Below, one piece after another: positions 7,923 to 15,985 of a stretch of DNA of 64,000 bases. The number at the start of each line of letters is the position of its first letter. Position 1 is the first letter of the stretch. Under the pieces are notes generated by a model. It was not told where the DNA came from, made no database searches, and saw only the letters and a list, made by a program, of their open reading frames with translations. The position numbers were made by a program, and so were the translations under genes. Source of the DNA: an uncultured Alphaproteobacteria bacterium (lineage in GTDB: Bacteria > Pseudomonadota > Alphaproteobacteria > RF32 > CAG-239); the NCBI GenBank assembly GCA_934270475.1, contig CAKQPS010000002.1, forward strand, positions 124,001 through 188,000, in the 5' to 3' direction.

Positions 7923-8414
7923 ATGTTTCAGAACAAATATATCAATTTTTTATATGCTTTTATTTCTGTAGGCGCCACCGCAGGATTATGCGGCTATTTG
8001 AATGATTTTGGTCTAAATACCTTTTATCAAAAAATCGACCTGCCGATGCTGACGCCGCCGAATAATGTTTTTCCGGCTGCTTGGAGTATTCTTTATATAT
8101 TGCTGATATGCGCCGCAACGCTAATTCTTAACACCGCCGACAAGCCTAAAATTAAATCTGCCCTGCAGATTTTTTGGCTGAATATGCTTTTGCAAATTAT
8201 TTGGACTTATGTTTTCTTTTACAGCGGAATGTTTCTTGCCGGATTTTTTGTTTTGATGCTTCTGGACTTTATTACCGTATTGCTGATAGACGCTTTTTAT
8301 CATATACGAAAAACCGCAGCATATTTGCTTGTTCCTTATTTATTATGGCTTTTATTCGCTACTTATTTAAACTGGGGAATATTTGATTTGAACGGCAATG
8401 CTTACATTTTTTAA
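7923..8414 (+). CDS. tspO: TspO/MBR family membrane protein
   Basis: Tryptophan-rich sensory protein homologue, an inner-membrane protein that binds porphyrins or related ligands and modulates stress and tetrapyrrole responses in some alphaproteobacteria. Length is 163 aa. Five hydrophobic helices are visible, with the family marks PPNNVFPAAWSILYILL (loop and helix 2) and WLLFATYLNWGIFDLNG (helix 5). Loop 1 carries the usual proline-rich LPMLTPP. A GGAG site sits eight bases before the ATG. It stands between divergent RNase J and alaS. Confidence 0.9.
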   Translation: MFQNKYINFLYAFISVGATAGLCGYLNDFGLNTFYQKIDLPMLTPPNNVFPAAWSILYILLICAATLILNTADKPKIKSALQIFWLNMLLQIIWTYVFFYSGMFLAGFFVLMLLDFITVLLIDAFYHIRKTAAYLLVPYLLWLLFATYLNWGIFDLNGNAYIF

Positions 8415-8522
8415 TATATTTTTATAAAGAATGCTGAAGATTCTGCTAGACAACCTTATAAGTTTGCGCTAGTTTAGCCCCGATAAAATGAATTTTACTT
8501 AAAACTTTTTTAGGGACGTACA

Positions 8523-11147
8523 ATGACTAGTGTAAATCAAATCCGCAAAACCTTTTTGGACTATTTTGCCAAGAACGGTCATAAAGTTGTTCCGTCATCA
8601 TCCCTTGTTCCGGATAATGACCCGACATTGATGTTTACAAACTCCGGTATGGTGCAATTTAAAAATGTGCTCGCCGGCAATGAAACCCGCGATTATACCC
8701 GAGCGACCACTGCGCAAAAAAGCGTGCGCGCCGGCGGTAAACATAATGATTTGGACAGCGTTGGCTATGATGTACGCCACCACACATTTTTTGAAATGCT
8801 CGGCAACTTTTCTTTTGGCGATTATTTCAAAGACGGCGCTATTCCTTTTGCTTGGGAATTGCTGACCAAAGATTTCGGCTTGCCGAAAGATAAATTGGCT
8901 GTTACTATTTATTATAATGATGAAGACGCCTATAATTTATGGAAAAAAGTTTCCGGCTTGCCTGATGACAGAATTATCCGCATCAGCACCAAAGATAACT
9001 TTTGGCAAATGGGCGATACCGGTCCTTGCGGTCCTTGCTCTGAAATTTTTTACGACCATGGTCCGGAAGTTTGGGGCGGCTTACCGGGGACTCCGGAAGA
9101 AGACGGTGACCGTTTTATTGAAATTTGGAACTTGGTGTTTGACCAATTTGAAGATTTGGCAGACGGTTCGCGCATTAACTTAAAGCGCCCTGGTATTGAT
9201 ACTGGTATGGGTTTGGAGCGTATTGCCGCTATTTTGCAAGGCGTTCACTCTAACTTTGATACCGATATGTTCCAACACATTATCAAAGCTATTGCCGATA
9301 TGGCAAACACTGACCCGAACGGTCCGTTAAAAGCTTCGCACAATGTGATTGCCGACCACTTGCGTTCTATTTGCTTTTTGATTGCCGACGGCGTTTTGCC
9401 GTCCAATGAAGGACGCGGCTACGTTCTGCGCCGCATTATGCGCCGCGCTATGCGTCACGCCTATATGCTGGGCATTAAAGACCCGATGATTTATAAATTA
9501 TTGCCGACTTTGCAAAAAGAAATGGGCGAAGCTTATCCAGAACTTTATACCAGAGAAAATCTTATCAGTGAAACTATTAAAATAGAAGAAGAACGTTTTG
9601 GGCGCACTTTGGATAAAGGTTTAAAACTTTTAGATGAAGAAATTTCACATCTTGGCCGCGGAGACAAATTGAGCGGCGAGACTGCATTCAAATTGTATGA
9701 CACCTATGGTTTTCCGTTGGATTTGACACAAGATGCTTTAAAGAACAAAAACATTGAAGTAGATACTGAAGGCTTTGACGCCTGCATGGCTCACCAAAAA
9801 GAAGAAGCCCGCAAAAATTGGGCAGGTTCTGGCGATACAGCAGTAGAAAAAGTTTGGTATTCCGTAGAAGATAAAGTAAACCCGACCGAATTTTTAGGTT
9901 ATAATGTTACAAAATCAGACGGCGAAGTTGTTGCCTTAATTCAAGATAACAAAGAAGTTAATGAGGTTACTTCCGGTAAATTTGAACTTGTTGCCAACCA
10001 AACTCCGTTTTACGGCGAATGCGGCGGTCAAGTCGGCGACACCGGTTTGATTGTTTCTAAAAACTTCACGGCTAGAGTGGTTGACACTAAACGCAAGTTG
10101 GACAAGATTTTTGTTCATGTCTGCGAATTGGCAAAAGGCTCGGTTAAAATCGGTGATTGCGCTAACTTTGAAGTTGATGAAGAAAACCGCAAGCGTATTT
10201 GCGCTAACCACTCGGTAACCCACCTTGCCCACAAAGCTTTGAAAATGGTTTTGGGCGACCACGTTGCGCAAAAAGGCTCAATGGTAGAAGCCGACAGAAT
10301 GAGATTTGACGTTTCGCATCCAAAGCAAATTACTGCTGAACAGCTGCGTCAAGTTGAGGACATTGTAAACGAGCAAATCCGCAATGACTTGCCGGTAACA
10401 ACCGTTATTATGAACAAAGAAGAGGCAGTTAAACTTGGTGCCATGGCTTTGTTTGATGAAAAATACGGCGATGATGTGCGCGTTGTGACCATGGGCGATG
10501 AAAACGCTCCGTTCTCCCGCGAACTTTGCGGCGGCACGCATGTATGCTCTACCGGCAACATCGGCTATTTTCACATTATCGGCGAATCGGCTGTAGCTGC
10601 CGGCGTGCGCCGTTTGGAATGTCTGACCGGCGTTGGGGCAGACACTTACGTTTGCGAAACCGAAAATAAATTGCATCACGTTGCCGCAGCCTTAAAAACC
10701 AATCTGAATGATTTGGAGGCTCGTATCAACAGCTTGCTGGAAGAACGCAAAAAGCAAGAGCAAGAAATCTTCAACCTTAAAAAGAGTCTTGCCAGCGGCA
10801 AATCTTCGGCTGATGAAACCGAAACCGTTAACGGCGTAAAATTTGTCGGTAAATTGGTATCCGGTGCGCATCCGAAAGAATTGAAAGCTTTTGTTGATGA
10901 TATTATGCAAAACTTAGGCTCCGGCATTGTTGTTCTTTGCTCGGATAAAGATGATAAAGCTTCTGTTGTTGTTGGCGTTAGCAAAGATTTGACGGCAAAA
11001 TACAATGCGGTTGATTTGGTGCGCGCTGCTTCTGCCGTGGTTGGCGGACAAGGCGGCGGCGGTCGTCCGGATATGGCTCAAGCCGGCGGCTCTGATGCGG
11101 CAAAAATCAACGACGCAATCGCTAAAATTAAAGCAATGATTGCTTAA
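8523..11147 (+). CDS. alaS: Alanine--tRNA ligase
   Basis: Class II synthetase that charges tRNA-Ala and edits misacylated Ser/Gly. The 874 aa contain the catalytic N-terminal domain (conserved MFTNSGMVQFK, FFEMLGNFSFGDYFK, DTGPCGPCSEIFYD), and the editing domain with zinc/active-site motifs HSVTHLAHKAL and CGGTH (around residue 668). The C-terminal oligomerisation/DHHA1-like part ends with the glycine-rich VGGQGGGGRPDMAQAGG. Full length. The next gene begins 21 bases downstream and may be cotranscribed. Confidence 0.97.
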   Translation: MTSVNQIRKTFLDYFAKNGHKVVPSSSLVPDNDPTLMFTNSGMVQFKNVLAGNETRDYTRATTAQKSVRAGGKHNDLDSVGYDVRHHTFFEMLGNFSFGDYFKDGAIPFAWELLTKDFGLPKDKLAVTIYYNDEDAYNLWKKVSGLPDDRIIRISTKDNFWQMGDTGPCGPCSEIFYDHGPEVWGGLPGTPEEDGDRFIEIWNLVFDQFEDLADGSRINLKRPGIDTGMGLERIAAILQGVHSNFDTDMFQHIIKAIADMANTDPNGPLKASHNVIADHLRSICFLIADGVLPSNEGRGYVLRRIMRRAMRHAYMLGIKDPMIYKLLPTLQKEMGEAYPELYTRENLISETIKIEEERFGRTLDKGLKLLDEEISHLGRGDKLSGETAFKLYDTYGFPLDLTQDALKNKNIEVDTEGFDACMAHQKEEARKNWAGSGDTAVEKVWYSVEDKVNPTEFLGYNVTKSDGEVVALIQDNKEVNEVTSGKFELVANQTPFYGECGGQVGDTGLIVSKNFTARVVDTKRKLDKIFVHVCELAKGSVKIGDCANFEVDEENRKRICANHSVTHLAHKALKMVLGDHVAQKGSMVEADRMRFDVSHPKQITAEQLRQVEDIVNEQIRNDLPVTTVIMNKEEAVKLGAMALFDEKYGDDVRVVTMGDENAPFSRELCGGTHVCSTGNIGYFHIIGESAVAAGVRRLECLTGVGADTYVCETENKLHHVAAALKTNLNDLEARINSLLEERKKQEQEIFNLKKSLASGKSSADETETVNGVKFVGKLVSGAHPKELKAFVDDIMQNLGSGIVVLCSDKDDKASVVVGVSKDLTAKYNAVDLVRAASAVVGGQGGGGRPDMAQAGGSDAAKINDAIAKIKAMIA

Positions 11148-11168
11148 TAATAAAAAGGGCGAACTTTT

Positions 11169-12761
11169 ATGGCTAAACCGCATTTATTCCGCTCCTTCTC
11201 CGTTAATATTGAAGTGTACAGCATTCTTTATATGCTGTACACTTTACTTGCTTTTAACGGCATTTTCTTTGAAAAAATATACAGTTTAAGACAAAGCGAG
11301 ATGTTTACCATCGGCACATTTTTTGTGCTGTGGGCGGTTTTAACCGTTTGCGGGCTGATATTATTTTGGAAATGGACGGTTAAGCCTCTATCTGTTTTCT
11401 TTTTAATACTCAACAGCGGCGTTTTTTATTTTGTAAAAAATTATCATATTGCAATTGATGAAGAAATGCTGCGCAACGTTTTGCAGACGAATCCGCACGA
11501 AACCGCAGAATTGCTGAACTTTACATTGTTTTTTTACATTTTGGCTTTAGGCGGAATACCGGCATTTATTATCTGTCGGCTCAATTTTACGGAAACCAGC
11601 AAAATCAAACAGCGCGGCGGTCTGCTGGTTTTATGCCTGCTGCTGTTTGCGGCAATTATTGTTCCCAATAGCAAAGACGTGGCGCAATTCGTGCGCAATA
11701 ACAAACCGGTAAAATATTCACTGATTCCGGTGAATTATATCGGGGCTGTAAGCTCCACCATCAAACATAATATGCGGACAAATCACGAATTTACCCCTAT
11801 CGGCACAAATTCGCATTTTACAAAATATTGGAACAATGACAAACCGCTGCTGATTGTTTTTGTGGTGGGTGAAACCGCCCGCGCTGCCAACTTTTCGCTG
11901 GACGGATATACGCGGGACACCAACGCTCCGCTCAAACCGTTTTCCAGCAATATTATAAACTTTGAAAACGCTGTTTCCTGCGGAACTTCGACAGCGGTTT
12001 CCGTACCGTGTATGTTTGCCAAAGACAATCGGACGGAATTTAATAACGGCAGTCAGGACTATACTGAAAACGTATTAGATATTTTTTCAAAAAACGGCTG
12101 GCGCGTGGTTTGGCTGGAAAATAACAGCGACTGCAAAGGCGTTTGCACGCGCGTTGAAACATATAGTCCATGCCCAACAGGAGCCGGCACCTGCTTTGAT
12201 TCTGTGTTGACCGAAGAAATGAAAAAACAATTAGCACAGCCGGAACAAAACACCGTTTTGGTAATGCATCAAGCCGGAAGCCACGGACCAACATATTACA
12301 AACGCTATCCGCAGGAATTTGGCATATTCACGCCGGTTTGCAACACCGAAAAACTTAATGAGTGCACTAAAGAAGAAATTGTTAATACCTATGACAACAC
12401 CATTCTTTACACCTCGCAGAATTTGGCGGACATACTAGCCTTGCTGCAAAATGACTATCCGCAGTATAACAGCGTGTTATTTTATGTTTCCGACCACGGC
12501 GAATCGCTGGGAGAATATAATGTATATCTGCACTCGGCGCCATATGTTATTGCTCCGAAAGAACAAAAGCACATTCCGTTTTTTATGTGGGCAGACGATT
12601 CTACCCTTAGTTTGTTAAGAATAGACAAACATTGTCTAAATACAGCCAAAAACGAAGCAATTTCACAAGACTCTGTCTTTCATACATTACTTGGAATAGG
12701 CGGGATTTCGGCGGAAGAATACAAGCAACAGCTTGATTTAGCGAACAAATGTAAAAAATAA
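11169..12761 (+). CDS. Phosphoethanolamine transferase (EptA/sulfatase family)
   Basis: Inner-membrane enzyme predicted to move phosphoethanolamine from phosphatidylethanolamine to lipid A or another envelope glycan. Length is 530 aa. Four to five N-terminal membrane helices (about residues 15-190) are followed by a periplasmic alkaline-phosphatase-type domain. The nucleophile is T236 in VVGETARAANFSLDGY, with SCGTSTAVSVPCMF and YVSDHGESLGEY as the later metal and core motifs. Several cysteines (in NNSDCKGVC and CPTGAGTC) fit the usual disulfides. The substrate (lipid A or core sugar) cannot be told from sequence. If lipid A, it would alter surface charge and cationic-peptide resistance. Confidence 0.9.
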   Translation: MAKPHLFRSFSVNIEVYSILYMLYTLLAFNGIFFEKIYSLRQSEMFTIGTFFVLWAVLTVCGLILFWKWTVKPLSVFFLILNSGVFYFVKNYHIAIDEEMLRNVLQTNPHETAELLNFTLFFYILALGGIPAFIICRLNFTETSKIKQRGGLLVLCLLLFAAIIVPNSKDVAQFVRNNKPVKYSLIPVNYIGAVSSTIKHNMRTNHEFTPIGTNSHFTKYWNNDKPLLIVFVVGETARAANFSLDGYTRDTNAPLKPFSSNIINFENAVSCGTSTAVSVPCMFAKDNRTEFNNGSQDYTENVLDIFSKNGWRVVWLENNSDCKGVCTRVETYSPCPTGAGTCFDSVLTEEMKKQLAQPEQNTVLVMHQAGSHGPTYYKRYPQEFGIFTPVCNTEKLNECTKEEIVNTYDNTILYTSQNLADILALLQNDYPQYNSVLFYVSDHGESLGEYNVYLHSAPYVIAPKEQKHIPFFMWADDSTLSLLRIDKHCLNTAKNEAISQDSVFHTLLGIGGISAEEYKQQLDLANKCKK

Positions 12762-12783
12762 CAAAATTTTGACAAATTATGCT

Positions 12784-12811
12784 TGATTTTGCCAAAAAGC
12801 TATGCTATATA
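12784..12811 (+). promoter_or_regulatory. Promoter of the compositionally odd gene
   Basis: TTGATT at 12784-12789, a 16-base spacer, and TATATA at 12806-12811 preceded by TG (extended -10). Transcription would start near 12818. This is downstream of an in-frame ATG at 12802 and so supports the ATG at 12853 as the real start. Confidence 0.6.
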
Positions 12812-12852
12812 CAATGGTATTGAATTTATTATTAACCTTTAAAATTATAATT

Positions 12853-13326
12853 ATGAGTACTATTGCTGAAAAGAAGTTGAACACTATGGTTGCTAACATC
12901 AAGGCTAACAAGGCTTTTGAAGATTTTAACAAGAAGAATCCTAATCTCGTGGACCTTTCTTCGTGTGAAGCTCAGCCCCAGATGGTTAAGATTGTGCTAC
13001 GCGTGCCGATGTTCAAGAAGAATGCCTCTGTGCCGTTCTACGCGTTCATCAAGCATTCAAAGAACCTCAACGCTATCGTGGATCTCCAGACAGGTTCTGC
13101 CAAGATTGTCGACTCGTCGGTTATTGCTTCGGAGACTGAGGTTCTCGGCAATTTCCGCATCAAGGGTGTAACCTATGGACTTAAGGACACGGTCAACGGC
13201 TTCAAGCGTTATCGTCCGTTATCAGTTGCTCCTCGCAAGCCACGCAAGCGTCTTTCCCCGCTCAGCCCGGAAGTAGTAGCTGCCGTTTGCGACAGTGAGG
13301 CTGGTACTGAAGACATGGATTTCTAA
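12853..13326 (+). CDS. Unknown basic protein with foreign-looking codon use
   Basis: Unrecognised protein of 157 aa, without signal peptide or membrane segment. It is lysine-rich at the N-terminus and carries a basic linker near the end (RKPRKRLSPLSP) before an acidic tail ending GTEDMDF. Codon choice is unlike the neighbours: AAG is preferred for lysine, and CTC, GTG, AAC and ATC recur, while surrounding genes prefer AAA and T/A-ending codons. It has its own promoter and its own excellent terminator, so it is a self-contained unit. This suggests recent transfer (phage or another gut phylum) or very high expression. I chose ATG 12853 over 12802 because the promoter -10 overlaps the earlier ATG. 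Confidence 0.65.
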   Translation: MSTIAEKKLNTMVANIKANKAFEDFNKKNPNLVDLSSCEAQPQMVKIVLRVPMFKKNASVPFYAFIKHSKNLNAIVDLQTGSAKIVDSSVIASETEVLGNFRIKGVTYGLKDTVNGFKRYRPLSVAPRKPRKRLSPLSPEVVAAVCDSEAGTEDMDF

Positions 13327-13347
13327 TCAGCTTCTAAGCAAATTTTT

Positions 13348-13378
13348 AACAGCACTCGTGAAAACGAGTGCTGTTTTT
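13348..13378 (+). terminator. Rho-independent terminator with GAAA tetraloop
   Basis: A perfect 12-bp stem AACAGCACTCGT / ACGAGTGCTGTT closed by GAAA (13360-13363), running into five T residues. It ends the odd 157-aa gene. Confidence 0.95.
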
Positions 13379-13398
13379 GCGTTTATGGTTATATAGGG

Positions 13399-13427
13399 TT
13401 GCATAATGCTTAGAAATCTGTTATACT
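13399..13427 (+). promoter_or_regulatory. Promoter of the secreted HExxH protein
   Basis: TTGCAT at 13399-13404 and TATACT at 13422-13427 with a 17-base spacer, 40 bases before the gene. A direct repeat of TTAATCAATA/TTAATCAATATT follows the -10 and could be an operator half-site pair or just AT-rich leader. Confidence 0.6.
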
Positions 13428-13467
13428 TAATCAATACTTAATCAATATTTAATGAAAAGAGGCTGTT

Positions 13468-14877
13468 ATGTCGCTTGAATCGATGAATAAGTTTTTGAAA
13501 TCTAAATGTACAACGCTTAGTTTAGCATTAGTGTTGGCATCTCCGACAGCCGCTCAAGCACAAAGCTATACTAAAGAGCAAATAAAAGCTCAAAAGAAAG
13601 AGGCGCTACAAAAAGTCAGAGATTACCAAGAAGGAAAAAGTAATACCCTTGTAATTCCTTTAGGAAATGGCAACGCGTTTGAATTTGTCAGAGAAAATGG
13701 AGTACGATATACGATTGTCAATGATGCGGTATGTGACAATGATATGCAGGCTCCTACTAAAACAGCTAAAGAAAAATATAGCAAAAAACAGCAACAAGCA
13801 TTTAACAATGCTGAAAAAGACGGAACGCACAGAAAAGATTTGGAATCTTTTTTAGACGATATTAATGAGCAGGGTGCCGTTACAATTGGAGGATATTCAT
13901 CTACTGAAAAAAATATTATAATACATTCGTTTAATTTAAAACCAGAAGAACTTAAAAAATTGGAAGAAAGTGAGGAATATACTCCTGAACAAGCGCAGCA
14001 AATTATAGAAAAATATAACAGTTTTACCATGACATCTTCAGAAGAAATTAGTACTTTATCTCACGAAAATCAGCATAAAATAAATGATTTAAATAATGCG
14101 TATGCTCCGGGCTTGAATGCCGTAGAATATGGAAAGTTAAATTGTTGGGATGAATGTTCGGCAAAGGTGGCTGAGCTGGTTGTTGCAAATCATAAATATA
14201 AAGAATCTTTATCTGCGGGAGCATCTAAAGAAGAAGCACTTAAAAAATTTGATGTAGCGGGTGGAGTTTTTTCGTTTTACAAAGAAGCAATCGCCGGAGG
14301 CCTTAATCCAGATAGTCATGAAGCAAAAGAGCTTATGGTAAATGGTACAATAAAAATGTGGAAGGAAAATTATCTGGAAATTTATATAAAAGAACAAATT
14401 CCTTCAGTTATGAGACAAGTTTCTTTATCAAATGACGTAAATGCTGCCGGTTTGTTAATTGGTAATGAACAGGACTATTCTCAACGCAAAGACAAAATGT
14501 TTGATTCTTTTGATCAAAATCCGGAAATACAAAAACTCGGTATAAAAGTTGGTAAACTTTCTCAGTATCTGCCTAAAGAAGATTTTCAACTTTCAGAAAA
14601 TTTTATGATTGAGGCAAATAAAATAACTAAAGAAAGAACAGGATTCAGTTTGGATGAGGGTAAGAAAATAAGCGATGCTTTGCCGGGGTCGCAGGAAAGA
14701 GACCAAGAAACATTGACTAAAGTAATGTCACAGTCACTGCCTTCTAAAAAATTGTTGCGACTAAGCGGACGTATTTCAGCGGCTATAAATGAACCGGTAA
14801 AAGAAAAGGGCAACCCCATTACTCAAACTCAACAAAATTTAGCTTTATCTTCATTGCAAAAGTCTTCTGAACGCTGA
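13468..14877 (+). CDS. Secreted protein with zincin-type HENQH motif
   Basis: Unrecognised 469-aa exported protein. An N-terminal basic and hydrophobic stretch with a cleavage site after A31 (AAQA) is a Sec signal peptide; an internal ATG (residue 6) could also start it. The mature protein has one clear metalloprotease signature, H199-E200-N201-Q202-H203 in TLSHENQHKIND. It is followed 26 residues later by E229 in NCWDECSAKVAEL, which fits the HExxH...E pattern of gluzincin-like zinc peptidases. C226 and C230 bracket that segment. The remainder is lysine/glutamate-rich and helical. It has its own promoter. Function is inferred from the motif only; it could be a periplasmic peptidase or a secreted factor acting on the host. 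Confidence 0.65.
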   Translation: MSLESMNKFLKSKCTTLSLALVLASPTAAQAQSYTKEQIKAQKKEALQKVRDYQEGKSNTLVIPLGNGNAFEFVRENGVRYTIVNDAVCDNDMQAPTKTAKEKYSKKQQQAFNNAEKDGTHRKDLESFLDDINEQGAVTIGGYSSTEKNIIIHSFNLKPEELKKLEESEEYTPEQAQQIIEKYNSFTMTSSEEISTLSHENQHKINDLNNAYAPGLNAVEYGKLNCWDECSAKVAELVVANHKYKESLSAGASKEEALKKFDVAGGVFSFYKEAIAGGLNPDSHEAKELMVNGTIKMWKENYLEIYIKEQIPSVMRQVSLSNDVNAAGLLIGNEQDYSQRKDKMFDSFDQNPEIQKLGIKVGKLSQYLPKEDFQLSENFMIEANKITKERTGFSLDEGKKISDALPGSQERDQETLTKVMSQSLPSKKLLRLSGRISAAINEPVKEKGNPITQTQQNLALSSLQKSSER

Positions 14878-14970
14878 TATTTTATATTTTTTAGAGTAAA
14901 TTTTATTTATTTGTAAATATTTTTGTTTTATGATGCCGTCATAGTTTAAAGTTTTTTTAAGAGGCTCATC

Positions 14971-15975
14971 ATGAATAAAATTGCCATTGTTGGTGTAAAT
15001 AACAGTTTAGGTCGTGAAATATTAAACATTTTAGAAGAAAACGGCACCCCTGCCGACAGCATTTTTGCCGTTGATACAAACAGTCCGCTCGGCACGCAGG
15101 TTTCATATGGCGAAGATGTAGACATGGATGTTTGGAATTTGGACGATTTTGACTTTTCATCGGTTAAAATCGCCTTATTTGCTACCTCGGAAGAAGTTGC
15201 AAAACGCTATATTCCGCATGCTTTGACCAAAAAAGTTATGGTTATAGACTGCTCTACGGCTCATTCTACCGACTCAGACGTTCCATTAGTTATTGCCGGT
15301 ATGAATGATGATAAAATAGCCGAGGCTAAAAAAGGAATTATCGCCGTTCCTTCGCCGCAAGTTACGCAAATTATGCTGCCGCTGCAAAAAGTTGCTGAAA
15401 AGCATAAAATTAAACGTTTTGTGATTAACACTTATATGTCAGCCTCTATTTACGGGCGCGAAGCCATGGACGAGCTGTTTGCCCAAACCCGCAAAATTTT
15501 TATGAACGAGCCATTGGTTGACGATGAAAAAATTTTTCATAAGCAAATCGCCTTTAACGTTTTGCCGCAAGTAGGTGAATTTATCGGCGATGAAACAAAA
15601 TATGAATGGGCAGTCAATGTGGAAATAAAAAAGATTTTAGGCGGAGACATCAAAGTTCACGCCAACTGCGCTGTTGTTCCGGCGTTTATCGGTATCGGCG
15701 AATTTGTTAACGTTGAATGCGCCGATGATGTGGATATAGATGAAATCCGCAGTCTGATGCGCGATACCAAAGGCGTGGTTGTTTTTGACAAGCACGTTGA
15801 CTGCGGCTATGTTTCAATCAACGATGTGCAGGGTGAAAATGATATTTATATCAGCCGCCTGCGCCAAGATGTTTCGGTTGAAAACGGTTTCAGCTTTTGG
15901 TGCGTTGCCGATGATTTACGTGCCGGAACCGCTCAAAACGCTTATAACATTTTGAAAACTCTGCTGAAAAAATAG
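14971..15975 (+). CDS. Aspartate-semialdehyde dehydrogenase homologue lacking catalytic residues
   Basis: The 334-aa protein has the whole fold of Asd. It has an N-terminal NAD(P)-binding start (IAIVGVNNSLGREIL), VMVIDCSTAHSTDSDVPLVI, the GREAMDELFAQT helix and FNVLPQVGEFIGDETKYEW. The catalytic cysteine motif NPNCST is replaced by VPSPQV at residues 126-131 (Cys to P129). The histidine of the GHS motif is replaced in VPAFIGIGE (I242). Both residues are essential for thiohemiacetal chemistry in known enzymes, so normal activity is unlikely. The frame is intact and ends 10 bases before the next gene. It may have a regulatory or different role, with a genuine asd elsewhere. Confidence 0.85.
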   Translation: MNKIAIVGVNNSLGREILNILEENGTPADSIFAVDTNSPLGTQVSYGEDVDMDVWNLDDFDFSSVKIALFATSEEVAKRYIPHALTKKVMVIDCSTAHSTDSDVPLVIAGMNDDKIAEAKKGIIAVPSPQVTQIMLPLQKVAEKHKIKRFVINTYMSASIYGREAMDELFAQTRKIFMNEPLVDDEKIFHKQIAFNVLPQVGEFIGDETKYEWAVNVEIKKILGGDIKVHANCAVVPAFIGIGEFVNVECADDVDIDEIRSLMRDTKGVVVFDKHVDCGYVSINDVQGENDIYISRLRQDVSVENGFSFWCVADDLRAGTAQNAYNILKTLLKK

Positions 15976-15985
15976 GAATAAATCT

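Noticed and set aside
12802..12852. Longer start (17 extra residues) for the odd 157-aa gene
   Set aside because: The promoter -10 overlaps this stretch, so it would not be in the transcript.
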